The notes: generated by a model not told the origin, from the sequence alone. A stretch of DNA of 35,498 nt from Photobacterium sp. SKA34 (GCF_000153325.1 NZ_AAOU01000044.1:1-35498), one strand, 5' to 3'; shown: positions 19,246 through 29,690, counted from the stretch's first letter. A program made the numbers and translations.

Positions 19246-22200
19246 TTGGCTCTTTATTGCTCATGGGAGGAGGGGATAGGCAAAGAAGAAGTGTTGCGCC
19301 AAATGAACCGACAGATGAGGAGGAAGTACAGGGTGGGATGCTCTCCCGGTTTTGTCGCTATATGTCTTCACCAAGTCGTAGTTTCTTTCCGGGGGCAGAA
19401 GGGGCGCCGTTACAAAGTGCGTCTTCCTCCGATGATAGTTATCAACCTTCAACATGGATAGTTGATAAATATGTCCGTTTATCCCACCTCATGACTCAAA
19501 TAAATAGCCAATTTTATTCGATCAAAAAAATGACAGAATTTACGTTGGAAGAGTTTGAGTCTTTATTATTTGATAATGCTGGCAGTCATGCATTTAAAGG
19601 GCAACTGGAACGTGCAGACGTCGATCTTTTAAAGAGCTTAGATGATAACAGTATTGATGTTATTGAGTTCAAGCAAGACTTTGAAGATCACATGGTACAA
19701 AGCTGTAATGACCATACGCTGATTGATCAGTTATTGAAATCGGGTGCATTCTTCGAGCTCGACAATACTATTAGTGCCGATACGCCTGTTTTACTTCGAG
19801 GTGATCTCATTGGTGGGCAGAAATACTTAATCCCAGTTCAGCTATCTACGGTTATTTTGCAGGGTGACACTGTCACTGTAGATACACCTTATGGTGAGAA
19901 AGAATTTGAAGTCTTTTCTCTACCTGCACACTTAAACCTTATTCGACCTCAGTTTCGTTGGGCCTACAATAAAATTCATCATGAGCAATTAACGGAGTCA
20001 GAAAGAAGAGACAGTGCTCTTCATCGTTATAGAACACTGTTAAATGACATCCTTGTTGAAAATAATGCGGGGTCATTAACCTCAGATAAATTACGCGGCG
20101 CAATGGTCTATTTATCATATGATCATTTTATTCTCGAGAATAACAAATTGATGTTGCCTGATGGAGGGGATATTGCTGCTAATATTTCATGGTTAAAAAG
20201 CGTGATCGAATATAAGCAATTTCAATATCAAGAAGGGCAGGGTAGGGAGAGTGTTGAGCCATTAACATTGCAACTAGAGCTAAACGAGGCACATCAAGAG
20301 CTAGAACAGGAATTGAGGCAATGTGTTTCTGAGGCGAGTGACCAAGCTTTAAATCATGCGATTATCAGTGTCTCAGCGTTGGTAAACGGACACCTACAAC
20401 AGAGCATGCCGACACCGTTATATTTTCATCGTGAGAACATATACAGAGATATCATCTCGATAAAAATTGAGGCATTAAAAACACTCATTGGTGAAGCGAG
20501 AAATCCACTCCTTTTAGAAATCCATGTCGCAAATACTGAGCTTATTAAAAAAGCGTCGAAAAAAGAGAAAAACTCACGTAATAACAGTTATTTTCATGCT
20601 TATGCATGGGAAGTTTTTCATGACATAGCAACGACCGATGCCCATTTGTTTGAAGGTATTGATATAGATAAATTCCTGTTCTCTGACGTGATTTATTCCT
20701 ATCGCGATGATCAACAGCGAACAAAAGAAGATACAGTGAGTGTCATTGATTATCTGTGTCAAAAAGTGATCCCACATCCCATCACTTCTCGCCAAAATAT
20801 CAGCTTAGCTTGGCCGCAAGAGTTTGATTATCTGAGAGCATGCTCACTCTCTACTTTTCTCAATGAGGAAGCTGAAAACTTACTACGCTCACAAACCGAG
20901 GCGCAATTGCTAAAAGATGTTGAAAAAGCAAGAGCCAAAGTTTCAAGTGCCATTGTTACACCCAAAACGTATTTTCAACACAAATTAGATCAGCTTCTTG
21001 GTCAGTACCCTAGTCATCCGGCGATTAAATTAACCGACACAGTTAGCTATTCAAATCGAGTCACCATGTTGGACATGAATCTTCAAGCTGGAGCTAATTA
21101 TGATAACCCTCCAGAGAACTTGATTTTCAGTGTTGCAGACATACTTGCGGGACGAGTGCGAGAGTGGGAAAGTACCCATATCAGTTACAATACTCCTGAG
21201 TTTTCTAACTTAGGGGCAATGTCGAGTGATTTATTAAATGCGCTCAAGAATGAAGATATTCAACCTCAGTACACAGAATCACTGCGGCTACTTTTAGCTA
21301 ATCAAACAGTGAAGAAAGACTTCTATTCATACCTTAGAGCAGCGCTAAAGTTTCATGGTTCAGTTCGAACGGGCAGTTTTTCTATAGAGCACGCCCCGCT
21401 TCTTTTGGTATCACATGATGATGAAAATGGGCCGAGAATTCCAATTTCAAGTCCAATAAGTCATGGTCCCATCAAAGTTGTGTCATTGCTTACAAACAGC
21501 AAAGTAATATTCCCTTCTGTTGATGATTTCAGGCAACAAATTCGTCAAAGTGAAAAGCTAAGAAAATGGGTTTCGCTACACTTTCCAGCAGGCTTTGCTG
21601 GGGAGTATGACAACCTATTGATTAGCGAACACAAAACAGACTATTCCTATTTATATGAAAACACGATTAATAAATATGCGGATGATATGGATGTCTGGGT
21701 GAGATCTGCATCAGAGGCTGGCGCTCTAAAAGCATTTGAAATTATTGAAATGCTGTCACCTGTGTTGGTGTTGCCCGCTTTTGCAATGACCCCTGTTACG
21801 GGGTTTGTTTATGGAGCGGCGTTGGCTGCAACACCCCATTTAGGGCGTGCTGCAATTAGCGATACCATCGAAGAGCGAGATTCTCACTTACTGTCTTCGG
21901 CCAAAGCGGTCGCTTTAGAGGCGGTTTTTCAACTTGGTTTCAGAGCAGCAGCAAAGGCGGCGGGTCGTGTATTTAGACCAACAAATGTTACGCCGAAACT
22001 TACTCAAGATGCATTTGCAAGACGTTTTAAAATTGATGGTGTTAGCCGAGAGTTTCATGGCAGGGTGAAGTTTGGGAAGTTTGAGGTCTCGATTGATAAC
22101 GGATTAACGTGGAATAAAGCAGGAAAAGGTGCCGAGTTTGCCTGGCGAATGCAAAATGCCGGGCCTGGCGCTAAAAAGTTACCCTTGAGTACCGATATGC

Positions 22201-22937
22201 CTCCGGCTATTCCCGAAAGGCCTCCTGTAGTACCAGCGAGACCGGCGCATACGTTACCTGGTGAAGCACCTGTTGTACCAGCAAGACCTGCACATACGTT
22301 ACCAGGTGAAGCACCGGTTGTACCTGCTAGACCTGCACATACGTTACCGGGTGAAGCACCGGTTGTACCTGTTAGACCTGTACACACGTTACCAGGTGAA
22401 GCACCGGTCGTACCTGCTAGACCTGCACACACGCTTCCGGGTGAAGCGCCTGTTGTTCCTCAAAGACCAGGAAACACATTACCAGATGGAGCGACAGCGA
22501 ACACTTTCTCACCTTTAGAAATTCCACCGAAACAAGACTTTCGATTTAGTAATAAACAACCAAATACCTTTGCTGATGAAGTGTCAAGAGCAAAAAAAAT
22601 GGCTAGAGGTCCTTTTGAAGATAAAGAGAGCGGCTTTGCTGAGTTGATTAACGACGAAGTGGATTTTAAATGGGTACTTAAACAAGATAGAAAGATTGTG
22701 ATCGGGCTTGAACTTTCTCATCCGGTATTAGGTGGTGGTGAAGATGTGATTTCTGCCGGCCATGCGAGAAAAATAGGTAATGGAAAAATTTGGATTTCTA
22801 ACCAAACGGGCCATTATCAGGCGAATTACGAAAGTATTAAACAGTCTGTAGAATCATGGAATAAGTTAGGCTATGAACCAAATGTGAATACTCATTCAAA
22901 CTGGAAAGATAACGGATATACCAATCTCTTTGCTTAA
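19246..22937 (+). CDS. Very large polymorphic-toxin-like protein, 5' end lost at IS3
   Basis: The open frame runs through the IS edge and encodes more than 1220 residues. No ribosome site precedes the first ATG (19263), so the true N terminus was probably cut off by the IS. Most of the protein is a charged helical region. Around residues 821-905 there is a hydrophobic, Ala/Gly-rich stretch (MLSPVLVLPAFAMTP, GFVYGAALAATPHLG, then SAKAVALEAVFQLGF) like the translocation segments of large pore-forming and dermonecrotic toxins. Residues 990-1079 are six Pro-rich repeats that act as a linker. The last 150 residues form a separate domain with ISAGHARKIGNGKIWISNQ and TGHYQ, a pattern seen in C-terminal domains of polymorphic toxins. 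No immunity gene follows on the same strand. The family is inferred, not certain. Confidence 0.65.
22224..22493 (+). repeat. Six tandem 45-bp repeats coding a Pro-rich linker
   Basis: Each unit encodes PVVPARPAHTLPGEA. Units 1, 2, 3 and 5 are identical in protein, unit 4 has VRPVH, and unit 6 is degenerate (QRPGNTLPDGA). Synonymous differences between the units show that the protein sequence, not only the DNA, has been kept. Confidence 0.95.
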
Positions 22938-22967
22938 TATGAACTAGCATTTTATCTTCGCTATAAG

Positions 22968-22993
22968 AAAAGGCCGCAACTGAGCGGTCTTTT
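22968..22993 (+). terminator. Terminator after the toxin gene
   Basis: AAAAGGCCGC and GCGGTCTTTT form a ten-base stem with one G-T pair and a six-base loop, 30 bases after the toxin stop. The rest of the gap up to 23216 holds only a GCCCTCC/GGAGGGC hairpin (23136-23155), which may end the converging glucuronate operon. Confidence 0.75.
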
Positions 22994-23216
22994 AATACCA
23001 CTATATTTTCCCGAAGATAACTCTCTGATATTGAACTCTTCTTCGATGTCATTGGTTAACATAGCGTTTGGCTTTCAACGATAACTGTTCCCGTCACGAT
23101 AACGCAATCAATTGAGTCATGCTTTGAACGAATCAGCCCTCCACAAAGGGAGGGCAGGGCACTTTATCTAAATCGCTAAGGGGTTACCTAAGAGCCTTGA
23201 AATGACTTAAGAATCA

Positions 23217-23846
23217 TTACTCATTCACGAGCGCTACTGCTTCGCGAGTTAGGCGTGCAAGCTCTTCCCAGTTACCAGCTTCGATCAGTTTTTTGTCTAC
23301 CATCCACGTACCACCACATGCCAATACGCGTGGGATAGCCAAGTAATCTTTAATGTTCGCTGGATTAATGCCACCAGTAGGCATTAGTTCGATGTCGTTG
23401 TATGGCGCAAGCAGTGATTTCACCATGTTGATGCCGCCAGAGGCTTCTGCAGGGAAGAACTTCAAGGTAGTCAATCCCATTTCCAGCGCGGCTTCAACTG
23501 TGCTTGGGTTATTCACACCCGGTACGATATCAATCCCGATTTCTTGGCATGCTTTAACGGTATTTGGATTAAAGCCAGGCGATACGATAAAGGTTGCTCC
23601 TGCTTCTTTTGCTGCGATAGCTTGTTCGCGGTTCAGTACAGTGCCTGCGCCAATCAGCATATCTGGCTGGGTTTCACGTAGTAGGCGAATCGCTTGTTCA
23701 GCCGCTGCTGAACGGAAAGTGATTTCAGCAGCAGGTAATCCGTTCTCCGTAAGTACTTTACCCAATGGGATAATATCTTCTGCTTTATCGATGGCGATAA
23801 CAGGGATGACTTTCAGAGCTTTCAATTGTTCTTTAATACTAGACAT
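23217..23846 (-). CDS. eda: KDPG aldolase (2-keto-3-deoxy-6-phosphogluconate aldolase)
   Basis: Splits KDPG into pyruvate and glyceraldehyde 3-phosphate, the last step of hexuronate breakdown and of the Entner-Doudoroff route. The 209-residue class I aldolase shows AEITFRS with Glu41 and Arg45, GAGTV at 67-71, and the Schiff-base lysine at 129 in TTLKFFPAE. PTGGIN near the end binds phosphate. It is the last gene of the minus-strand operon, nine bases after kdgK, with AAGGAA upstream of its ATG. E. coli Eda has the same motifs a few residues later. The family can also act on 4-hydroxy-2-oxoglutarate. Confidence 0.96.
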   Translation of the reverse strand: MSSIKEQLKALKVIPVIAIDKAEDIIPLGKVLTENGLPAAEITFRSAAAEQAIRLLRETQPDMLIGAGTVLNREQAIAAKEAGATFIVSPGFNPNTVKACQEIGIDIVPGVNNPSTVEAALEMGLTTLKFFPAEASGGINMVKSLLAPYNDIELMPTGGINPANIKDYLAIPRVLACGGTWMVDKKLIEAGNWEELARLTREAVALVNE

Positions 23847-23855
23847 GAATGTTCC

Positions 23856-24833
23856 TTAAACGACGTCAAGCGCCGGTTGTGTTAATGCTTTAGGAATGAT
23901 GGCACCGCGATGTTGAATCACAGTACTTGCCAGTGCGTTGCCTCTTTGACATGAGGTCACTAGATCTGCACCAGTGAGGTATGCAGATAAAAAACCACCA
24001 TTGAATGAGTCGCCTGCTGATGTGGTGTCCACTACTTGAGCGACGGGTTGGGTTGGCACAGCTTGTGGAGCCAGAGCCGCGCTCGAACCCTGATTTTTCG
24101 AGTCTTGAATCAAACAGCCATCTGCACCTAGTTTGACGATACATTTTCCCACGCCAAGAGTCGTAAGGTGTTCAATCGTTTGTTCTGGTGTTTCGTCTCC
24201 CCAGAGCAAATGCTCATCATCAAAAGTGACCAAAGCAACGTCTGTCAGTTGATACATGGCTTGGTAAACGTTTTTGACGGCTTGATTATTGTCTTCAGGC
24301 CACAGTGCAGGGCGGAAATTACTATCAAACGCGATTTCAACGCCTTGGGCTTTAAGCTCAACCAATAAATTGAGTAGTGAAATTTGGTCTTCTTCTGGCA
24401 AGATGGCTAAAGAGATACCGCTGAGAAACACAGTATCCACTTGGGTTAATGCTTGCTTAACTAGTTCAAAGTTAGGATGTTGAAGTAGGTAACGTGCTGC
24501 TGATTGGTTACGCCAATATAGAAACGTACGTTCGCCTTGGTCATCAAGTTGAATCAAGTATAAGCCCGGTGTACGAGTCTCATCGCGCAGTACTAAGTCT
24601 GTCGAAACGCCTTCCTCTTCCCAGCGAGTCAGCATGCCCGTACTGATTGGGTCATTGCCAAGCGCTGTAACGTAAGAGACCTTAACCTCATCAGATTTGC
24701 TATTGGCTTCGCAGCCGCGGCTTAAATAAACCGCAGCATTGAGAGTATCTCCACCAAATGTTTGATGCATTGAGCCGAACGGTTTGCCATTCAGCTCAAT
24801 CATACATTCACCTATTATAGCGATGTGCTTCAT
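23856..24833 (-). CDS. kdgK: 2-keto-3-deoxygluconate kinase
   Basis: Phosphorylates KDG to KDPG with ATP. A 325-residue PfkB-family sugar kinase: the N-terminal GECMIEL and FGGDTLNAAVYLSRG form the sugar-binding side, and the C-terminal DTTSAGDSFNGGF (269-281) holds the catalytic Asp275 and the anion hole. It lies between uxaC (three-base gap) and eda (nine-base gap), so the three are surely co-transcribed. Other PfkB kinases share these motifs; neighbourhood decides the substrate. Confidence 0.95.
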   Translation of the reverse strand: MKHIAIIGECMIELNGKPFGSMHQTFGGDTLNAAVYLSRGCEANSKSDEVKVSYVTALGNDPISTGMLTRWEEEGVSTDLVLRDETRTPGLYLIQLDDQGERTFLYWRNQSAARYLLQHPNFELVKQALTQVDTVFLSGISLAILPEEDQISLLNLLVELKAQGVEIAFDSNFRPALWPEDNNQAVKNVYQAMYQLTDVALVTFDDEHLLWGDETPEQTIEHLTTLGVGKCIVKLGADGCLIQDSKNQGSSAALAPQAVPTQPVAQVVDTTSAGDSFNGGFLSAYLTGADLVTSCQRGNALASTVIQHRGAIIPKALTQPALDVV

Positions 24834-24836
24834 GGG

Positions 24837-26249
24837 TTACGCCCTCTCTTCAAAGTAGCGTTTTGCGTTACCAAAACAGATGTCTTCTACCATAGGACCA
24901 AGCAAGGATAAGTCATTAGGCACTTCACCGTTCTCTGCCCAACGACCGACGATGTTACACAGAATGCGACGGAAGTATTCGTGACGGGTGTATGACAAGA
25001 AGCTGCGCGAGTCTGTCAGCATACCGACAAATTGGCTGAGTAAACCAAGTTGAGAAAGCTGTTCCATTTGGCGTTGCATGCCGTCTTTCTGATCGTTGAA
25101 CCACCAACCGGAGCCAAGCTGCACTTTGCCCGCGATGCCGCCACCTTGGAAGTTACCAATCATGGTCGCCATCATTTCGTTATCACGAGGGTTCAAACAG
25201 TAAAGAATGGTGCGAGGCAGCTCGTTGGTTTTGTCCATTTCATCCAATAGATGTGCCAGTTCAAAAGCAAATGGGCGATCGCCAATCGAATCAAAGCCAG
25301 CGTCGGCACCTAACAGTTGGAACATACGTGTGCTGTTGTTGCGTTGAGCGCCAATATGGAGCTGCATGACCCAGCCCAACTGCGCGTAGCGTTTGCCGAG
25401 CCAAACTTGAACCGCGGTAGAGAACTGCGCACATTCAAGATCTGACAATACTTCACCATTCAAACGATGAGCCAGCAACGTATCTAAATCCGTTTCGCTT
25501 GGCATTGGCGCGTAACGGACGATCTCAATACCGTGGTCTGCTGCACGACAACCATGTGCATCGAAGTGTGCCAAACGTTTATCGAGTGCACTCAATAAAT
25601 CATCAAAGCGGCGGATCTCTATGTCTGCTACTTCGCCCAGTTTTTGCACGTAATCCGCAAACACATCCAGTTCGATCTTGAACACTTTATCCGGACGCCA
25701 GCTCGGCAGCACTTTGACGTCAAAGGTATCGTCATTTGCGATCGCTTTGTGGTGTTCTAGTGAATCGATAGGATCATCGGTCGTGCCCGTCATTACGACG
25801 TTCATTTGCTGCATGATGCCGCGAGCCGAAAATTCAGGTGTCGCCAGTAGCTCATTACATTGATGCCAAATTTGATCAGCGGTGTCTGGGCTAAACAGCG
25901 TATTGGTAATACCGAATGGGCGACGCAGTTCTAAGTGCGTCCAGTGGTAAAGCGGGTTGCCCAAAGTTTGAGGAACCGTCTTTGCCCACGCCATGTATTT
26001 GTCGTAATCGCTTGCATTCCCCGTAATTAAACGCTCTTCAATACCTGCCGAGCGCATACCACGCCATTTGTAGTGATCGCTTTCAAGCCAGATTTGACCC
26101 AAGTTATCGAACTGACGATTTTGTGCCACTTCCGCTGGGCTTAGGTGGCTGTGGTAATCATAAATTGGCTGATGGATCGCATGCTCATGGTACAAGCGAC
26201 GTGCAGTTTCATTTGACAGTAAAAAGTCTTCACACAAGAAATTCTTCAT
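24837..26249 (-). CDS. uxaC: Glucuronate isomerase
   Basis: Converts D-glucuronate to D-fructuronate in the cytoplasm; the family also turns galacturonate into tagaturonate. 470 residues, the normal length. The amidohydrolase-like metal site shows YDYHSHLSP (His33 and His35). [45 protein letters not shown] and [11 protein letters not shown] are family blocks. A GGAG ribosome site precedes ATG. It follows uxuB by 12 bases. Since no tagaturonate reductase or altronate dehydratase is in the window, glucuronate is the likely substrate. Confidence 0.97.
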   Translation of the reverse strand: MKNFLCEDFLLSNETARRLYHEHAIHQPIYDYHSHLSPAEVAQNRQFDNLGQIWLESDHYKWRGMRSAGIEERLITGNASDYDKYMAWAKTVPQTLGNPLYHWTHLELRRPFGITNTLFSPDTADQIWHQCNELLATPEFSARGIMQQMNVVMTGTTDDPIDSLEHHKAIANDDTFDVKVLPSWRPDKVFKIELDVFADYVQKLGEVADIEIRRFDDLLSALDKRLAHFDAHGCRAADHGIEIVRYAPMPSETDLDTLLAHRLNGEVLSDLECAQFSTAVQVWLGKRYAQLGWVMQLHIGAQRNNSTRMFQLLGADAGFDSIGDRPFAFELAHLLDEMDKTNELPRTILYCLNPRDNEMMATMIGNFQGGGIAGKVQLGSGWWFNDQKDGMQRQMEQLSQLGLLSQFVGMLTDSRSFLSYTRHEYFRRILCNIVGRWAENGEVPNDLSLLGPMVEDICFGNAKRYFEERA

Positions 26250-26261
26250 TGTTAACTCCGA

Positions 26262-27725
26262 TTACAGCGCAGCGACAGTGGCACGAGCACCGTTATCAAT
26301 CAGCGATTGGTAAACGCTGCTCACCGCATCAATCACTTGTGGGTTTTGACCAAGCTCTGCAGGGAAGATTGCTTCAACAGCAAGCAACGCTGGCACAACA
26401 GAAACGTTCAAGCCGTGTTGGTCGCAAATTTGACGTAGTGTTTCTGCCATTGGATCGCGAACTTCAATGTCGTTGCCTTGCTCGTCAACACCGGATACGT
26501 AGCGCATCCAACCTGCAATCGCCGTTGCCAACCATGAGAAGTTAGAGCCTTGAGCAAGATGGAATCGTAAGCTGCCGCCCATGCGTTGTGGGATCTTCTG
26601 GCTGCCATCCATCGCGATTTGCCATGTTTTGTGTTTTAAGCTTGGGTTAGTGAAGCGCTCGATAAGCAGCTTAGCGTAGCCTTCTAAATCGGTGCCTTCA
26701 GGCATTGCTAGCGAAGGGGCTTGTGCTTGCATCATCATGTCGAAGGCCGCTTTGCGGTAGCCTTCATCTGTCATGGTGTCTGAGATGTGCGCGTAACCGC
26801 CAAGGTAACCTAGGTACGCTAGGAACGAGTGGCTACCATTTAACATGCGTAGTTTCATTTCTTCGTAAGGCACAACGTCAGCAACAAATTCTGCGCCAGC
26901 CACATTCCAATCTGGACGACCTGCCACGAAGTTATCCTCGATAACCCATTGACGGAAAGGTTCACAAGCGATGCCACATAGATCTTCACAACCAAGTAGC
27001 TCAGCGATTTCGGTCAGCGTCTCTTCGGTTGCTGCTGGCACTATGCGGTCAACCATGGTGCAAGGGAAGGTGACGTTGGTTTCAATCCAGTCGCGCAATT
27101 CTGGGTCAAGCAGTTGAGCGAACTCAATTACCGCTGCTTTTGCGACATGACCGTTCTCTTGCACGTTATCGCAAGACATCACGGAAAATGGGGTCAGACC
27201 GCGTTCACGACGCATCTTCAGTGCTTGGACGATGTAACCCAGTGCCGATTTTGGCTCAGTTGGGTTGACAAAATCAGCAATGACTAACGGGTTGTTTTTA
27301 TCAAGCGTGCCCGTCGCTGGGTCGGCGCAGTAGCCTTTCTCGGTAATCGTCATTGAAACGATCGCCACTTGTGGCTCTGCCATTTTTTCTAACACCGCTT
27401 GAATGCTGTCGAGGCTTGGATGGAATGATTCGGTGACTGAACCAATCACTTTTACTTCGGTCGACTCTGCGCCTTTCTCTGCCACTGTGTATAGGTGGTC
27501 TTGTGCGCGCAGCGATTGAATTAAGTCTTCACCACCAAATAGGTTGATTTCGCAAATGCCCCAATCCGAACCTGTTTTGCTCAACATTTCATTAGTGAAT
27601 AGTGCTTGGTGTGCGCGGTGGAAAGCACCGAAACCAAGGTGAATAATACGGCTTTTAAGCGTTGAGCGGTCGTAGTCAGGAAGCAGAACGTTGTTATTCA
27701 ACGTTGAATTCGAAATAGTTTTCAT
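26262..27725 (-). CDS. uxuB: Fructuronate reductase (D-mannonate oxidoreductase)
   Basis: Reduces D-fructuronate to D-mannonate with NADH. 487 residues of the polyol-specific long-chain dehydrogenase family: HLGFGAFHRAHQA (about 31-43) is the nucleotide-binding start, SVMSCDNVQENG and FPCTMVDRIVPA are conserved blocks, and EEMKLRMLNGSHSFLAYLG holds the catalytic Lys and the NGSHS motif. The family also includes mannitol dehydrogenase and tagaturonate reductase, but uxaC, uxuA and kdgK beside it favour UxuB. A hairpin separates it from dctM. Confidence 0.93.
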   Translation of the reverse strand: MKTISNSTLNNNVLLPDYDRSTLKSRIIHLGFGAFHRAHQALFTNEMLSKTGSDWGICEINLFGGEDLIQSLRAQDHLYTVAEKGAESTEVKVIGSVTESFHPSLDSIQAVLEKMAEPQVAIVSMTITEKGYCADPATGTLDKNNPLVIADFVNPTEPKSALGYIVQALKMRRERGLTPFSVMSCDNVQENGHVAKAAVIEFAQLLDPELRDWIETNVTFPCTMVDRIVPAATEETLTEIAELLGCEDLCGIACEPFRQWVIEDNFVAGRPDWNVAGAEFVADVVPYEEMKLRMLNGSHSFLAYLGYLGGYAHISDTMTDEGYRKAAFDMMMQAQAPSLAMPEGTDLEGYAKLLIERFTNPSLKHKTWQIAMDGSQKIPQRMGGSLRFHLAQGSNFSWLATAIAGWMRYVSGVDEQGNDIEVRDPMAETLRQICDQHGLNVSVVPALLAVEAIFPAELGQNPQVIDAVSSVYQSLIDNGARATVAAL

Positions 27726-27741
27726 TGTGGTATTCCTTTTC

Positions 27742-27759
27742 CCGCAGGCGAACCTGCGG
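27742..27759 (-). repeat. Intercistronic hairpin between dctM and uxuB
   Basis: CCGCAGG and CCTGCGG form a perfect seven-base stem. In the minus-strand RNA the loop is UUCG. It lies in the only sizeable gap of the operon (67 bases) with no T run, so it more likely protects mRNA ends or tunes uxuB than stops transcription. Confidence 0.6.
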
Positions 27760-27792
27760 AATGGTGTATTTTAATAATTCGTAATCTAAAAC

Positions 27793-29124
27793 TTATAACT
27801 CAGCGCTTAGTAGCCAAGAACAAGGTGAGGCAAGAACAAGGTGAGGCAAGAACAGACTTAGCTCAGGAATAAAGGTCACGGCCATTAGTGCTGCAATCAG
27901 TGCAACGTAAAATGGAAGTAGAGGCTTAATCACTTTGTCGATGGCAACGTTCGCCACAGAACAACCGATGAACAACGCGCTACCTACTGGTGGGGTACAG
28001 ATACCGATAGCCAAGTTGAAGGTCATTATGATACCGAAGTGTACTGGGTCGATACCAATATCCAGTGCGATTGGCAGGAAGATAGGCGTAAAGATCAGCA
28101 CCGCTGGGGTCATGTCCATGAAGATACCAACAATCAACAGAATGACGTTGATGATCAGTAGAATCAGCATTGGGTTGTCAGAGATAGCCAGTAGGGCATC
28201 AGCTATCATATAAGGAATGTCGGCGTTCGCCATCGCCCAAGACATACCCATTGATGCGCCAACCAGTAGCAATACGATAGAAGTGGTAACCGCAGACTCT
28301 AGGATGATCTTTGGAATGTCACGCCATTTCACTTCGCGGTAAATAAGCACCGCAAGCACAAAGGTATAAACCACTGCGATAGCTGAAGCCTCTGTTGCGG
28401 TGAAGATACCGCCAATGATGCCACCCATGATGATCACAATCAGTGAAAGAGATGGGGCTGCTTTCAAGAAGGTAGCCCAAACCATTGCCAGAGAAGGACG
28501 TGCTGCCACTGGGTAGCCTCGACGTTTTGCAATGATGCCAGCTACTATCATGATGCTTAGACCCATCAAGATGCCAGGAATATAGCCCGCTAGGAACAAT
28601 GCTGCGATAGATGTACCACCAGACACTAATGAGAATACGATCAACGTGTTACTTGGCGGGATCAACAAGCCTGATGGGCAAGAGGTGATGTTCACTGCCG
28701 CAGAGAAGTTTTCATCGTAGCCATCTTTCTTTTGTAGAGGAGACATGGTGCCGCCAACTGCTGCAGCAGACGCTACCGCAGAGCCAGAAATCGAACCAAA
28801 CATCATGTTCGCCATTACGTTCACGTGTGCAAGTGAGCCAGGAAGGCGACCACCGAGCACTTTTGCAAAGTTGATAAGACGTAGTGCGATACCACCTTGA
28901 TTCATGATGTTACCCGCTAAGATAAAGAACGGGATTGCCAGTAAGGCGAAGTTATCAAGGCCTGCCGCCATACGCTGTGCGACAACGGCTATAGCAGGCT
29001 CTAACGGTAAGCTCATTAAAATAGTGGCTAGCGATGACAAACCGATAGAGAAAGAAACCGGTACGCCAATCGTCAATAAGACTGCGAAGCTACCGAATAG
29101 GGTGAGAATTAATTGCCATTCCAT
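27793..29124 (-). CDS. dctM: TRAP transporter large permease (DctM family)
   Basis: The 12-helix membrane component that moves the substrate with Na+. 443 residues, with LFGSFAVLLTIGVPVSFSIG at the N terminus, GSISGSAVASAAAVGG and PPSNTLIVFSLVSGG in the core, and FTATEASAIAVVY further on. The last codons are odd: a 16-bp tandem duplication (27818-27849) shifts the frame so that the tail reads VLASPCSWLLSAEL. Without it the protein would end FLPHLVLGY. It lies 14 bases after dctQ, and the periplasmic partner dctP is divergent. Substrate is inferred as glucuronate or a related uronate from the operon. Confidence 0.93.
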   Translation of the reverse strand: MEWQLILTLFGSFAVLLTIGVPVSFSIGLSSLATILMSLPLEPAIAVVAQRMAAGLDNFALLAIPFFILAGNIMNQGGIALRLINFAKVLGGRLPGSLAHVNVMANMMFGSISGSAVASAAAVGGTMSPLQKKDGYDENFSAAVNITSCPSGLLIPPSNTLIVFSLVSGGTSIAALFLAGYIPGILMGLSIMIVAGIIAKRRGYPVAARPSLAMVWATFLKAAPSLSLIVIIMGGIIGGIFTATEASAIAVVYTFVLAVLIYREVKWRDIPKIILESAVTTSIVLLLVGASMGMSWAMANADIPYMIADALLAISDNPMLILLIINVILLIVGIFMDMTPAVLIFTPIFLPIALDIGIDPVHFGIIMTFNLAIGICTPPVGSALFIGCSVANVAIDKVIKPLLPFYVALIAALMAVTFIPELSLFLPHLVLASPCSWLLSAEL

Positions 29125-29138
29125 TGTGGAAGCCTCTA

Positions 29139-29651
29139 TTAATCAAGTTGTGTGTCGGTGAGTAGGGCTTCACCAGACGTCAATTGTTTTACACGGTCGA
29201 AAGCAAATACCGCAGAGTAGAAGATCATTAGCGCGCCACTGATTGGTAGGCAAAAATAGATGTAGCCCATTTCTAAGCCAAGCGCGGGTGTCAACTGGCC
29301 CGTTGCCAATGTTTTTAGTGCGAGTTGGGTACCGCCATGGACTAACACTACATAAGAGAAGATGGCAATAGCGATTTGAATAATGATTTCATTGATGAGT
29401 TTGCGTTTGCCTTGCAGCTTCATTGTGAGCAAGTCGATAGCAAGGTGACGTTTAAGACCAGTAGTGTATGCCGCGCCAATTAACGCCACCCACATAAAGA
29501 GATAACGAGCAAGTTCGTCGGTAACGGTACTTGGTTTGCCAATCACATAACGTGATAACACTTGCCAGACTACGCAAATGACGAGGAAGCTCGAGAGAGA
29601 GACTGTAAAGGCAGCCAGCCCCCTGTTTATGTATTCGACCAATTTCTTCAT
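29139..29651 (-). CDS. dctQ: TRAP transporter small permease (DctQ family)
   Basis: The four-helix component that pairs with DctM. 170 residues: INRGLAAFTVSLSSFLVICV is the first helix, followed by QVLSRYVIGKPSTVTDELARYLFMWVALIGAA, the family signature with the Trp-Val-Ala stretch. It is the first gene of the minus-strand operon, so the operators at 29691-29702 and 29801-29818 sit directly ahead of it. The start ATG 29651 is preceded by AAAGGAAA. Confidence 0.93.
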   Translation of the reverse strand: MKKLVEYINRGLAAFTVSLSSFLVICVVWQVLSRYVIGKPSTVTDELARYLFMWVALIGAAYTTGLKRHLAIDLLTMKLQGKRKLINEIIIQIAIAIFSYVVLVHGGTQLALKTLATGQLTPALGLEMGYIYFCLPISGALMIFYSAVFAFDRVKQLTSGEALLTDTQLD

Positions 29652-29690
29652 TTTTATTTCCTTTAAGTAAATACGCGTACCTCACAACAA

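Noticed and set aside
22055..22432. A 125-codon minus-strand frame with repeated GASPGNVCAGLAGTT-type units
   Set aside because: It is the complement of the Pro-rich repeats of the toxin gene. The repeat makes the opposite frame open, and it has no ribosome site.
22224..22493. Tandem repeats as a CRISPR array
   Set aside because: The units are contiguous, 45 bp, in frame and without unique spacers. They encode a protein linker.
22837..23052. A 71-codon minus-strand frame overlapping the toxin end, possible immunity gene
   Set aside because: It overlaps the toxin's C-terminal codons and the terminator on the opposite strand, has no ribosome site, and shows no recognisable fold.
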